From positions 716,487 to 780,486 of the forward strand of contig NZ_KB891797.1 in the NCBI RefSeq assembly GCF_000373565.1: a DNA stretch of 64,000 nt, read 5' to 3'. This stretch comes from Streptomyces sp. HmicA12 (lineage in GTDB: Bacteria > Actinomycetota > Actinomycetes > Streptomycetales > Streptomycetaceae). The notes beneath the pieces are model-generated. The model saw only the letters and a list, made by a program, of their open reading frames with translations. It was not told the DNA's origin and made no database searches. How positions within the stretch are numbered: position 1 is the first letter of the stretch; every line of letters starts with the position of its first letter. The position numbers were made by a program, and so were the translations under genes. Of the stretch, positions 18,036-26,670 are shown piece by piece.

Positions 18036-19400
18036 TCAGCGCCCGGAGTCGCGCCGGACGGCCTTCCTGACGACGCGCCTGGCCCGGCGCGCGCGGAGCT
18101 TCGCCCGTGCCTGCTGGCCGGCGCCGGGCAGGCCGAGTTCGGCCAGGCGCGGCTCGGGGAAGCAGTGGCCGGGCAGTGCGGCGAGGTGCTCGCGCAGCCA
18201 GGCCTCGACCGGCTCGCGCGCCTGCTCGTGCAGCGCGGGCTGCATGCAGAATCCGAGCGCCCGCACCAGCGGTGACAGCGAGGCGGGGGCCGCGCCCACG
18301 AGGGCGGCGGCCCTGCCGTCCTCCAGGTCGGGCACCACGTGGTCGACGATCGCCAGCGGTACGCGGTTGCTGTTCTGGAACGGCTTCAGCCGCTCCATCA
18401 CCAGCGCCGTGCCGACCCGGCCGACCGGGACGTCGTAGTACGCGGAGGCGGTCACCATCGCCGTGGAGAAGCAGCCGACGACGAGCTCGGGACGGCAGTG
18501 GTGGTACAGCGTCTCGGCCAGCAGCGGCGCGTCGAGGACCGTGAGCCGGACGCCCGCGTCCGCGGCCGCCTTGCTCAGCGCCGCCGAGTAGCTGGGGGGC
18601 GCGGTCGGATGCGGCTTGAAGACCACCGTGCGGTGTCCGGCCCGCGCGGCGGAGGTGAGCATCCGCACGTGCAGCTCCTCCTCCTCGGCCGGCTCAAGGA
18701 TGTTGATCGCCGCCAGGTACTGCCCCAACAGCACGGCCGTGGGCGCCTCTTCGCGTACGGGCGTCAGGCGCGGGTCGTCGGCGGCGTCGACGGCGATCTC
18801 GTCGAGCACCGCCCGGAACGCCTCGTCCGGGACGATCTCCGGCTCCACGTCGAACTCGGAGAGCAGCAGCGGCCGCAGCCCCGGCACCAGGTCGAGGTGG
18901 AGCAGCCGCTGGATGCGCGCCCCGATGGACAGCGGAAGGCGCTCGCGGGTCGGGCCGTAACTCATCAGGCCGTCCGCGTACACGTGCACGGCGCTCTCCG
19001 AGAAGATCGCCGCCAGCGCGCGGCCCGGGTTGACCTGGATCGACTCGACGGCGATCTCGACCCGCTCGCGCGGGTCGATGTCCCAGGCGAGCCGGAACGC
19101 CCGCTGCCACAGCGTCGCGTCGTCGCCGCGCGGGCCCCAGGTGCTGGGGTGGTGCGGGCGGATCGCCTCGTTCCAGCTGATCACCGAGTCGAAGCGGCGG
19201 GTGATCGGCGTGTAGCCGTGCATCTCGTCGAGGCGCAGCGCGGTCTCCGGCACGGCGGCGTTCTGGGAGACCAGCAGGATGCGGCGGGTCCCCTCGTGCT
19301 CGCCGAACAGGCCGGCGTCCAGAGCGGCGGCCAGGGTGGCCGCGCCGTACAGCGTCGAGACCTGGAAGATCTGGGTTCTGTTCCGGTGTCCGGGAAACAT
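18036..19400 (-). CDS. Polysialyltransferase-family glycosyltransferase, copy 1
   Basis: This 454-aa protein starts with TQIFQVSTLYGAATLAAALD, the N-terminal Rossmann half of the alpha-2,8-polysialyltransferase family. It contains the conserved blocks HVYADGLMSYGPTRERLPL, VVFKPHPTAPPSY (the HP motif that binds CMP-sialic acid in this superfamily) and ELVVGCFSTAMVTASAYY (S/T-rich motif). It has no signal peptide or span and is probably membrane-associated through its basic C-terminus (RARRARRVVRKAVRR). It follows the GT2 gene by 3 bp. Its paralogue at 24160 is paired with another GT2 gene in the same order. Confidence 0.85.
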   Translation of the reverse strand: MFPGHRNRTQIFQVSTLYGAATLAAALDAGLFGEHEGTRRILLVSQNAAVPETALRLDEMHGYTPITRRFDSVISWNEAIRPHHPSTWGPRGDDATLWQRAFRLAWDIDPRERVEIAVESIQVNPGRALAAIFSESAVHVYADGLMSYGPTRERLPLSIGARIQRLLHLDLVPGLRPLLLSEFDVEPEIVPDEAFRAVLDEIAVDAADDPRLTPVREEAPTAVLLGQYLAAINILEPAEEEELHVRMLTSAARAGHRTVVFKPHPTAPPSYSAALSKAAADAGVRLTVLDAPLLAETLYHHCRPELVVGCFSTAMVTASAYYDVPVGRVGTALVMERLKPFQNSNRVPLAIVDHVVPDLEDGRAAALVGAAPASLSPLVRALGFCMQPALHEQAREPVEAWLREHLAALPGHCFPEPRLAELGLPGAGQQARAKLRARRARRVVRKAVRRDSGR

Positions 19401-19403
19401 GGA

Positions 19404-20369
19404 TCAGGCTGCCTTCCGCCCGTCACGCAGGCGGCTGAGAACGCGGCTCCGCTTGCTGTCGATCGTTCTGAGGGTCTCCTCCAGCACCTGCTCGGGCATG
19501 CGGTGGAGGGCGGCGCGGGCCTCGCGGCGCAGTCGCCGGGCCGCCGCGGTGTCGTACTGATCCGCCTTGTCGAGGTGGAAGGCGATCATGGCGCAGTAGG
19601 TCCGTACGGCCTTGGGGAGGAAGCGTTCGGCCTCGGGGTCGGCGCGCACGTCGTCGAGCAGCAGGTCGTAGGCCGGGATGAAGTCCAGCTGGCGGGAGTC
19701 CTTGATCTGGGTGAGCGAGGTCGCCACGCCCCGCCGGTAGAAGACGCCGTGGAGGCCGACAGCCGCGTACGTGTCCGCCTTCAGATGCAGGCGCCAGATC
19801 CACAACCGGTCCTCGGCGGTGCGCAGTCGGGTCGCGAAGCGCATCCCGCCGTCGGCGAAGAGGCGGCCGCTGTAGATGCCCGCCCAGACGAAGGGGTAGT
19901 CGACCATCGTCTCCCGGTGGGCCGGCGCGATCCCGTCGCGCGCCGCGAACACGGTGTCGCGGGCGCCGGCCGGGGGTCTGCGCAGGACCCGCTCCGTGCC
20001 GGTGGCCTGGACGTGGTCGGTCCGGGCGAAGTCGCAGCCCAACTCACGTATTCGGTCCACGAGTTCCGGCAGGTGGCCGGGGGCGTACCAGTCGTCCCCG
20101 TCGAGGAACGTGAGGTAGTCGCCGTGCGCCGCGTCGATCCCGGTGTTGCGCGCCTGCGCGATGCCCCGGTTCTCCTCGTGCCGCAGCACCCTGGCGTTGG
20201 GGAGCTTCTCCGCCCAGCGGTCGATGATCCGCGGTGTGGTGTCCGTGGAGCGGTCGTCGACGATCAGGAACTCGAAGTCGGGGTGCGCGTTGCCGACGAG
20301 ACTTCGCAGGGTGCTCTCGGCGAAGGCCCCCACATTGTGCATGGGGACTATGACGGAAAGTATCGGCAC
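19404..20369 (-). CDS. GT2-family glycosyltransferase, copy 1
   Basis: This 321-aa GT-A enzyme opens with SVIVPMHNVGAFAESTLRSL and contains FLIVDDRSTDTT, the donor-binding GIAQARNTGIDAAHGDYLTF and LDGDDW (the DxD metal site). The acceptor region includes RLRTAEDRLWIWRL. GTG 20369 has GAGAGG 5-6 bases upstream. It is the first gene of a GT2-polysialyltransferase pair, followed by an acyltransferase. A close paralogue at 25494 shares long blocks such as GVFYRRGV.TSLTQI and FLPKAVRTYCA. It probably adds a linker or backbone sugar. Confidence 0.9.
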   Translation of the reverse strand: MPILSVIVPMHNVGAFAESTLRSLVGNAHPDFEFLIVDDRSTDTTPRIIDRWAEKLPNARVLRHEENRGIAQARNTGIDAAHGDYLTFLDGDDWYAPGHLPELVDRIRELGCDFARTDHVQATGTERVLRRPPAGARDTVFAARDGIAPAHRETMVDYPFVWAGIYSGRLFADGGMRFATRLRTAEDRLWIWRLHLKADTYAAVGLHGVFYRRGVATSLTQIKDSRQLDFIPAYDLLLDDVRADPEAERFLPKAVRTYCAMIAFHLDKADQYDTAAARRLRREARAALHRMPEQVLEETLRTIDSKRSRVLSRLRDGRKAA

Positions 20370-20463
20370 GCGGGCCTCTCACAAAAGAAAAAGATCAACC
20401 GGGAACAAGTCGTGCACAGGTTACGAATGTTCCCGGTGTGAACGGTGACCGGAGAAGCGTCGT

Positions 20464-20475
20464 TGAGTGAACTCT
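20464..20475 (-). repeat. 12-bp shared motif TGAGTGAACTCT, copy 1
   Basis: The same 12 bases occur at 24149-24160. Each copy lies about 95-105 bp upstream of the first gene of a minus-strand glycopolymer operon (GTG 20369 and ATG 24046). On the coding strand it reads AGAGTTCACTCA. A promoter or regulator site is inferred. Confidence 0.35.
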
Positions 20476-20540
20476 GTTGCCTTGATCGGTGAATTGTCGG
20501 TACGTGAGGTGTGGGCGGGGCCTTTTCCGGTCAGCCGGGG

Positions 20541-20577
20541 CCGTCGGCGTCCGTCGGCGTCCGTCGGCGTCCGTCAG
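20541..20577. repeat. Short tandem repeat, about 3.5 copies of a 10-bp unit
   Basis: The unit GTCGGCGTCC is repeated with a 10-bp period and ends in the stop region of the 20574 gene. It may reflect replication slippage; no function is evident. Confidence 0.5.
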
Positions 20578-22799
20578 CCGAGTCCGAAGGTCGCGCGGAG
20601 TTCGCCGAGGTTCGCCTGCGTGGTCTTCCACAGGAACTCCTGGGCGGCGCGCACGTCCGCGACGGCCGCGTCGTGGTCGTCGAGGACCGCTGCCGCCCGT
20701 TCGGCGAGCCGAGGACCGAGGTCCCTGTCGTGCACCGACAGACCCCAGGAGCGGCGGTCGATGTCGGACAGGAAGTACGCGAGCTTCGGGTGCGAGACCA
20801 GGCTGAGGATCGGGGTGCCGCAGCCGAACGGGATCATGCCCGCGTGCCCGCGCATCCCGATCACCAGGCGCGCCCTGCGGTACAGGTCGCGGATGGCGTC
20901 GTTCGACAGGGCGTAGAGCCGGTCGACGGGCAGACTCAGGCCGTGCTCCCGGCGCAGGTCGTGCACGAACTTCTCGTCCGGCGGCATATGGGCCGCGTAC
21001 CGGACCTCGGCCCGCTCGCTCAACTCCCTGAGCGCGCCCGCCATTTCGGCGAGGAAATGAGCGTAGTCGTGACCGAACCGCAGACCGGAACGGTCGTACG
21101 CGCAGTTGACGAGGACGGTGTCGGAGCGCGGCACCGCGCTCGCGGGCGGCGCGAGCCGGTCGGCGACCGTGGTCGGGCACGGCTGGTAGCGCACCCGGTC
21201 CCGCAGGTCCTCGGGCAGCAGTTCCCGCACCCGCTCGATCGAGCCGTGGTTGCGCAGCCCGAAGAACGCCGACCGCTCCACGAGCACCCGCAGGCTCTCG
21301 GCGAACCGGGTCCTGCGGTACTGCTGCCCGTCGAAGATGTTGTAGCCGACCGCGAACACCGCGAGCGGCGCCGTGATCCGGGCCAGCAGGGCGTCCGGCA
21401 CGTTCCACTGCCAGTAACTGTTGCTGTTGGGGGAGGTGTCCGGGAGGAAGAGCCCGCCGCCGCCGACGACCACGCCGCGCCGCGCGTTCAGCTCCTCCAG
21501 CGTCTCCTCGTCGACGAGGCGGTGCGCCTGCTGCCGGTACCAGCGGCGCGGTCCCGTGTCGGGGCCGAAGCACTGCCGCACCGCTTCGGGCAGCACTTTG
21601 TCACCGGCGTTCTCGTCGCCCTCGGCGAACAGCGCCACGTGGGCCAGCTGCTCGGAGGCGGGCCCCGCCTCCGACTCCGTCTCGCCGCGGCCTTCACCGG
21701 TGCGTACGTACCAGCTGTGGCATCCGGCGTCGGTCGGGTCGGCGGCCAGGCCCTGGCGGGCGTAGTCGTGCGCGTCCTCCTCGCGGCCGCACAGCCAGGC
21801 CAGGCGGGCGAGCTGGGCGAAGGCGCGGGGCGCGTTGTCGGGGGACGCGGCGGCGAGCAGCAGATGGGTCTCGGCCTCGGCGTAGCGGGACAGCGCCATC
21901 AGGCACACGCCGAGCGTCTCGTGGCAGCGCGGCGCGTCCGGGCGGTCGTCGAGGACCGGGGCGAGCACCGCGACGGCCTCCTCGTAACGGCCCTGCTGCC
22001 GGTACACGTCGGCGACCGTGCGGGCCAGGTCGAGGGAGGGGCGGCTGTCGAGGAGCGGCGGGACGAGGTGCGCGACGAGCTCGGCGTGCTTGCCGCCGGG
22101 CAGCGCGCGGTAGGCGGCCCGGAAGTCCTCGTCGTCCAGCTCGAAGCGGCGCCGGGCCTCGTCGGCCGGGCCGTACCCGGGGGAGTCGAACGGGCCGCTG
22201 AAGTGCAGCACCGCGACCCGCTCGGGCACCGGCAGATCGTCGTGCAGGCGGCGCGTGAGGAAATCGTGGCGCGCGTCGACCGGGACGAGCAGGGAGCCGA
22301 GGAGACCGTCCAGGCTCTCCACGCCGTCCCAGCCGGCCAGGGCGTCGTCCACGTCGGCGCGCTGCACGACAAGCAGCCCGTCGGGCAGGACCGAGCGCCG
22401 CTCCACCCCCGCGTCGTCGCACCACACCTGCGGCACGGCGGCCACCCCGCGCCGCAGCCGCAGCAGTTCACCGAGGTCGCCGAGGACGACCATCGCCGTG
22501 TCCAGGGCGATGACCGTGTCGTAGCCGTCGAGCCGGAACACCTCCGCCCGCGAGCGCGCGCGGCGGGTGACGAGCCGCGGGTGCAGCCGGCGCGGCGCGT
22601 CGAACGAGGCGTCGTCGAGGCCCGGGTGGAGGACCACCACGTCCTCGCACACCTTCGGATTGGTCAGCACCAGGCTGCGCAGCAGCGTGGCCAGGGCGGG
22701 CAGCGACGCGGCGTCGACATGGACGGCGAACGCGATGCGCCGCCTGCCCGTGACGGTGCTGCGGTCGTCGGGCCGGTCGTCGGCGCGGGAGTGCGTCAT
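20574..22799 (-). CDS. Three-part protein: GT8-like domain, TPR repeats, polysaccharide pyruvyltransferase
   Basis: The ATG at 22799 overlaps the upstream stop by 4 bases (ATGA). Of 741 residues, about 1-230 look like a GT8 glycosyltransferase (RIAFAVHVDAASLPALATLL, DGYDTVIALDTAMVVLGDLG). The usual DxD is degenerate here (D-T-A), so this half may be weak or inactive. About 260-370 contains TPR-like helices (DVYRQQGRYEEAVAVLAPVL, CHETLGVCLMALSRYAEAET). About 395-720 matches the pyruvyltransferase family PF04230, with VVVGGGGLFLPDTSPNSNSY, RNHGSIERV and RLVIGMRGHAGMIPFGCGTP. It should transfer pyruvate from PEP to a glycan sugar. The domain fusion is unusual. Confidence 0.82.
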   Translation of the reverse strand: MTHSRADDRPDDRSTVTGRRRIAFAVHVDAASLPALATLLRSLVLTNPKVCEDVVVLHPGLDDASFDAPRRLHPRLVTRRARSRAEVFRLDGYDTVIALDTAMVVLGDLGELLRLRRGVAAVPQVWCDDAGVERRSVLPDGLLVVQRADVDDALAGWDGVESLDGLLGSLLVPVDARHDFLTRRLHDDLPVPERVAVLHFSGPFDSPGYGPADEARRRFELDDEDFRAAYRALPGGKHAELVAHLVPPLLDSRPSLDLARTVADVYRQQGRYEEAVAVLAPVLDDRPDAPRCHETLGVCLMALSRYAEAETHLLLAAASPDNAPRAFAQLARLAWLCGREEDAHDYARQGLAADPTDAGCHSWYVRTGEGRGETESEAGPASEQLAHVALFAEGDENAGDKVLPEAVRQCFGPDTGPRRWYRQQAHRLVDEETLEELNARRGVVVGGGGLFLPDTSPNSNSYWQWNVPDALLARITAPLAVFAVGYNIFDGQQYRRTRFAESLRVLVERSAFFGLRNHGSIERVRELLPEDLRDRVRYQPCPTTVADRLAPPASAVPRSDTVLVNCAYDRSGLRFGHDYAHFLAEMAGALRELSERAEVRYAAHMPPDEKFVHDLRREHGLSLPVDRLYALSNDAIRDLYRRARLVIGMRGHAGMIPFGCGTPILSLVSHPKLAYFLSDIDRRSWGLSVHDRDLGPRLAERAAAVLDDHDAAVADVRAAQEFLWKTTQANLGELRATFGLG

Positions 22800-24046
22800 C
22801 GCAGGGCGATCCTCATCGTGCTGTCGGCTCTGTCGGCTCTGTTGTCGATGTCGTCGATGCGGGTGGAGTGGTCCCTGACCCAGGCGGCCTCCGCCGGGCG
22901 CAGTCCTCCCGCGCCGGACGGCCCGAAGCCGATGAGGTCGAGGCGGGGGCTGACGTCCAGGAAGTCCAGGAGTCGCACGACGGAGAAGGCGGTACCGGCG
23001 TCCTCCCCCCAGCCGTCCTCCCCGATCAGCGCCGGGTCGCTCAGCGGGCGGCGCAGCGACACGTCGCCGACGTGCCGCTGGGCGCCGGGCACGAGGCGCT
23101 GCCGGACGGTCCGCCGCCAGCGCGGGACCTGTGCGTCGAACACGAGCCGGATGCCGGTCGGCAGGGTCCAGGCGGGGCCCTCCCACGGTGTGTCGCCGCG
23201 CGGCGAGACGGCGTGCAGATCGGTGCGAGCGCCGGTGCCGGGCGCGTCGATCCGGACCGCGTCGCAGCGCACGACCACGTCGTAGCGGTCGATCTCGGGG
23301 CCGAGCCCGCCGCGCGCCACCGCGTCGGTGCCCGCGACCACGCACACGCTTCTGCCGGTGAGCAGCGCGCGCAGTCCCGCGACGCCGACGGGCGTGGTGG
23401 TGTCGGGCAGCGCCTCGGGCACGGCGTCCCGTTCGACGAGCCGCCGGTACGTGCCGTACAGCTCGGCCAGGCGACGCACCCCGGGGTCGCCGGCGCCGTC
23501 CCGGGCCAGCCGCTGCCGGAGCAGTTCCGCGGTCTTCTCGACCCCGGCGCCGGTACCGGCGACCGCCTCCAGCGCGTCCCGGCACGCCCGCCGCTGTCGC
23601 AGGGTCTCGATCCGGCGGACCGTCCCCGCCGCACCGTCGCCGCCCTCGACCAGCGCGAGGTAGCGCTCGTACGACTCCAGCGCCTCGTCGTCGCGGCCCA
23701 GTCCGTCCAGGGCCGCGCCGTGCAGCCGCCAGGCCGCCCGGGAGCGCCGGCGCAGCCGGGTCGCGTTCTCGGCGACGTCCAGGGCGAGGCCGAGACCGTC
23801 GGCCCCGCCGGCCTCCAGCGCCCGCTCGCCGACCGTGAGGAGGGCGTCGAACGGATCGGCCGCCGGACTGTCCACGGAGGCCGTCAGGGTGCCGATCGCC
23901 CGGGTGAGCCGGGTCTGCCGCGGAATGGTGGGCGCGCTCTGCGTGGCGAGATAGGCACCGCACCGGTGGACGCTGCCCGCGTACAGGGCCGACCTGGCGG
24001 CGTCCCGCTGCCGCGCCTTGAAGAGTCCCGCCAGGGGGTTCGTCAT
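22796..24046 (-). CDS. GT29 (eukaryotic-type) sialyltransferase-like protein with N-terminal TPR region
   Basis: Residues 85-150 of this 416-aa protein look TPR-like (AWRLHGAALDGLGRDDEALE). Residues 233-262 (SVCVVAGTDAVARGGLGPEI then DRYDVVVRCD) match sialylmotif L of GT29 enzymes (C-x-V-V-G-...-G-x-x-I-D-x-x-D-x-V-x-R). Residues 349-377 (DAGTAFSVVRLLDFLD...LDLIGFGPSG) match sialylmotif S, and WVRDHS may be the motif-VS histidine. The family transfers sialic acid from CMP-sialic acid. The neighbouring neuA and neuB homologues fit. There is no signal peptide, so action would be cytosolic, unlike the animal enzymes. Confidence 0.75.
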   Translation of the reverse strand: MTNPLAGLFKARQRDAARSALYAGSVHRCGAYLATQSAPTIPRQTRLTRAIGTLTASVDSPAADPFDALLTVGERALEAGGADGLGLALDVAENATRLRRRSRAAWRLHGAALDGLGRDDEALESYERYLALVEGGDGAAGTVRRIETLRQRRACRDALEAVAGTGAGVEKTAELLRQRLARDGAGDPGVRRLAELYGTYRRLVERDAVPEALPDTTTPVGVAGLRALLTGRSVCVVAGTDAVARGGLGPEIDRYDVVVRCDAVRIDAPGTGARTDLHAVSPRGDTPWEGPAWTLPTGIRLVFDAQVPRWRRTVRQRLVPGAQRHVGDVSLRRPLSDPALIGEDGWGEDAGTAFSVVRLLDFLDVSPRLDLIGFGPSGAGGLRPAEAAWVRDHSTRIDDIDNRADRADSTMRIALR

Positions 24047-24148
24047 GGGGTCACCGTTCTCGTCATCTCCCGGTCCGTGCGTCGGGCGCGGCCGGAGGCC
24101 CGAATGTGCCCCAACTCACGTGGGCCCGGGCGGCTTTCGGGCGGACGC

Positions 24149-24160
24149 TGAGTGAACTCT
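24149..24160 (-). repeat. 12-bp shared motif TGAGTGAACTCT, copy 2
   Basis: This is identical to 20464-20475. It lies within a 7-6-7 inverted repeat (24146-24165, CGCTGAG/CTCAGCG) that overlaps the 3' end of the polysialyltransferase gene, about 103 bp upstream of the GT29 gene's ATG. The region may combine the end of one operon and the promoter of the next. Confidence 0.35.
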
Positions 24161-25494
24161 CAGCGCTTGACCGCCTTCCAGGTCCGGCGGGCCCGCCGCG
24201 CCATCCGCCGGGCGGTCGAGTTGCGCGGCAGGAACCCGAGCCGCTGCGGGAGGCCGCCGGGCAGTCCGAGCGAGGTGAGCCGGCGGCGCTTGAAGTAGCG
24301 CTGGACGCGGCTGTCGAAGTGCTGGGAGAGATACCGCTCGGCCGCCGGGCGCAGCGCGGGCAGGACCTGCGGCTGCATCGCGAAGCTCACCGCGCCGATC
24401 AGCCCTTCGAGCTGCTTGGGCGGCAGCGCGGCGGTGTCACGCCCGCCCGGCTCCAGGTCCGGGAGAAGCGCGTCGGCGAGGACGACGGGCACCCGGTTGC
24501 TGTTCTGGAACGGGGCGAGCCGCTCAAGGAGCGTCCCGGTCCCGATCCGGGCGACCGGAAGCCCGTAGAACGCGGACGCGGTGAACAGGGCGGTCGAGAA
24601 GCAGCCGACGACCAGCGCGGGCCGCGCCCTGGCGAACAGCACCTCGGCGAGCACGGGCGTGTCGACGACGGTGAGGTCGACGCCGAGCCGCTCCGCCTCG
24701 GCCTCCAGGGCCAGTTCGTAGTCGGCCGGGGCCATCGGGTGCGGCTTGAAGACGAGGGAGCGGTGGCCGCGCTCGACGGCCCCGCGCATCATCCGCAGAT
24801 GCAGCTCCGTCTCCTCGGCGGCGGTGAGGATGCCCAGGGCGGACAGGTACTGGCCGAGCAGCAGCGCGGCCCCGTCCGGCACGGCGGGCAGCTCGCCGGA
24901 GGCGCCGGTCAGGCCCGCCATCACCTTCAGGAAGTTCTCGGTGGGCACGATCTGCGGCGGCACCCCGAACTCGGTCAGCAGCACCGGCTTCAGGCCCGGC
25001 ACCAGATCCAGGTGGAGCAGCCGCCGCACGCGCGTACCGACCAGCGGGTCGATCTTGTTGCGGGTGGGGCCGTAACTCATCAGCCCGTCCGCGTAGGCGT
25101 GGATCGGCGCACCGGTGAAGATCTGGGCGAACGCGAGCGCCGGATTGACCTGGAGCGACTCCAGGATTAGTTCGAGGCGGTCGTCGTCGAGCCGCCACAG
25201 CATCCGGAAGTACCGCTCCAGGAGCGGGATGTCGTCCTGGCGCGGGCCCCAGGCCGACGGGTGCAGCGGGCTGATGGCGTCGTTGAAGACGAGCACCTCG
25301 TCGAAGTGCTTGCGCAGCGCGCCGAACCCGGGCATCTCGTGCACGCCCGGCGACGTCTCCGGCACGGCCGCGTTGTTGAACACCAGCAGGATGCGGCGGT
25401 CCGGTTCGCTGAAGCACTCGGCCTCGATCGCCGCGGCCAGCGTGGCCGCGCCGTAGAGCGTGGAGGCGCAGAAGATCTGGGTGGTACGGGGCAT
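24160..25494 (-). CDS. Polysialyltransferase-family glycosyltransferase, copy 2
   Basis: This 444-aa paralogue of the 18036 gene has the same blocks: TQIFCASTLYGAATLAAAIE, HAYADGLMSYGPTRNKIDPL, LVFKPHPMAPADY, ALVVGCFSTALFTASAFYG and PFQNSNRVPVVLADALLPDL. The C-terminus is strongly basic (ARRMARRARRTWKAVKR), suggesting membrane association. Its ATG shares one base with the preceding GT2 stop (TGATG), so the pair is coupled. The divergence in the acceptor region against copy 1 suggests that the two pairs add different linkages or act at different stages. Donor specificity is inferred from family and from neuA/neuB nearby. Confidence 0.85.
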   Translation of the reverse strand: MPRTTQIFCASTLYGAATLAAAIEAECFSEPDRRILLVFNNAAVPETSPGVHEMPGFGALRKHFDEVLVFNDAISPLHPSAWGPRQDDIPLLERYFRMLWRLDDDRLELILESLQVNPALAFAQIFTGAPIHAYADGLMSYGPTRNKIDPLVGTRVRRLLHLDLVPGLKPVLLTEFGVPPQIVPTENFLKVMAGLTGASGELPAVPDGAALLLGQYLSALGILTAAEETELHLRMMRGAVERGHRSLVFKPHPMAPADYELALEAEAERLGVDLTVVDTPVLAEVLFARARPALVVGCFSTALFTASAFYGLPVARIGTGTLLERLAPFQNSNRVPVVLADALLPDLEPGGRDTAALPPKQLEGLIGAVSFAMQPQVLPALRPAAERYLSQHFDSRVQRYFKRRRLTSLGLPGGLPQRLGFLPRNSTARRMARRARRTWKAVKR

Positions 25495-26471
25495 CAGGCG
25501 GCCGCCTTCGCTGAGGTGACCCGGCGCCGCAGCCGGCGCAGTCGCGCGGCGCGGTCGAGGTCCATGGTGTCGAGGACGTCGGCGAGCAGGGCCTGCGGCA
25601 TCCGGTCGAGCGCCGCCGCGCTCATCGCCCGCAGCCGCTTGGCCACCGCGGGCTCGAACTTCTCGATCTCCGACAGATGGTGGGCGATGATCGCGCAGTA
25701 GGTGCGCACGGCCTTGGGCAGCAGCCGGTCGGCGTCCCGGTCGGCCGCCGTCTCCTCAAGTACCTCGTCGAAGGCGCGGATGAAGTCGAGCTGGCGCACG
25801 TCGCCGATCTGCGTGAGGGACGTGGTCACCCCGCGGCGGTAGAACACCCCCAGCAGGCCGACGGCGGCGAACGACTCGGCCTCCCGGTGCAGTTGCCAGA
25901 TCCACGGCCGGTCCTCGGCGGTGCGCAGCCCGTCCGTGAAGTGCAGCAGCCCCCGGTCGAGCAGCCGCCGGTGGTAGATCCCGGCCCAGGCGTACGCGTA
26001 GTCGACGGAGGTGGTGCGGTCGGCGGGCAGGATCGCCTCGCGCGGCAGCAGGACCTCGTTCCTGACCCCGACCGGGACCCGGGACACCGAGCGGGCCCGG
26101 CCCTTGGCCTGTACGTGGTCGGTGCGCACGAAGTCGCAGTCCAACTCCTCGATGGAGCGGACCAGTTCGGCCAGGTAGCCCTCGGCGAGCCAGTCGTCGC
26201 CGTCGAGGAACGTCAGGTACTCGCCTCTGGCCGCGTCCAGGCCCGTGTTGCGGGCCGTGGCGAGACCTCCGTTCTTCTCGTGTCCGACCAGGACGGCACC
26301 GGGCAGGTCACGCTCGGCGCGCGCGAGTATCGCCGGGGTCTCGTCCTGGGAACAGTCGTCGACGAGAATGAATTCGAAATCGTCGCGCGCATTTGTGCGA
26401 AGACTTCGGAGGGTGTCGGGCGCATATTGCTGCACGTTGTAGAACGGCACGATGACGGAGAGCTTGACCAC
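25494..26471 (-). CDS. GT2-family glycosyltransferase, copy 2
   Basis: This 325-aa GT-A enzyme contains LSVIVPFYNVQQYAPDTLRS, FILVDDCSQDETP, GLATARNTGLDAARGEYLTF and LDGDDW. It is a clear paralogue of the 19404 gene and is followed by a polysialyltransferase-family gene in the same way. The GTG at 26471 (MVKLSVIV-type start) is preferred because upstream residues are unlike the family; an ATG at 26501 is possible, and neither has a good ribosome site. The gene is divergent from the DUF6716 gene across about 200 bp, which should hold promoters for both directions. Confidence 0.88.
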   Translation of the reverse strand: MVKLSVIVPFYNVQQYAPDTLRSLRTNARDDFEFILVDDCSQDETPAILARAERDLPGAVLVGHEKNGGLATARNTGLDAARGEYLTFLDGDDWLAEGYLAELVRSIEELDCDFVRTDHVQAKGRARSVSRVPVGVRNEVLLPREAILPADRTTSVDYAYAWAGIYHRRLLDRGLLHFTDGLRTAEDRPWIWQLHREAESFAAVGLLGVFYRRGVTTSLTQIGDVRQLDFIRAFDEVLEETAADRDADRLLPKAVRTYCAIIAHHLSEIEKFEPAVAKRLRAMSAAALDRMPQALLADVLDTMDLDRAARLRRLRRRVTSAKAAA

Positions 26472-26670
26472 CCGTCGGACGCTACTGGGGCGGCCCGTCA
26501 TGCGGCTTGGCCAGCGGCTTGATGCCGGATGAACGACGTGTGTCGGATTCGTGAACCGGCGCCGCCGCAGGGGAATTCCGGGGCCGATTCGCCATTCGGC
26601 GATCTGCTGTTAACCGTTTGTTGCGCTCCGGTTGGGCCGCGGCTCGGAATGGCTTTCTAACTTCGTCGAC

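Noticed and set aside
20574..23963. A single continuous frame of more than 1,100 codons across the pyruvyltransferase fusion and into the upstream gene
   Set aside because: The part before 22799 is an Arg/Pro-rich shadow of the GT29 gene in another frame. An ATG with a 4-base stop overlap at 22799 gives the true start.
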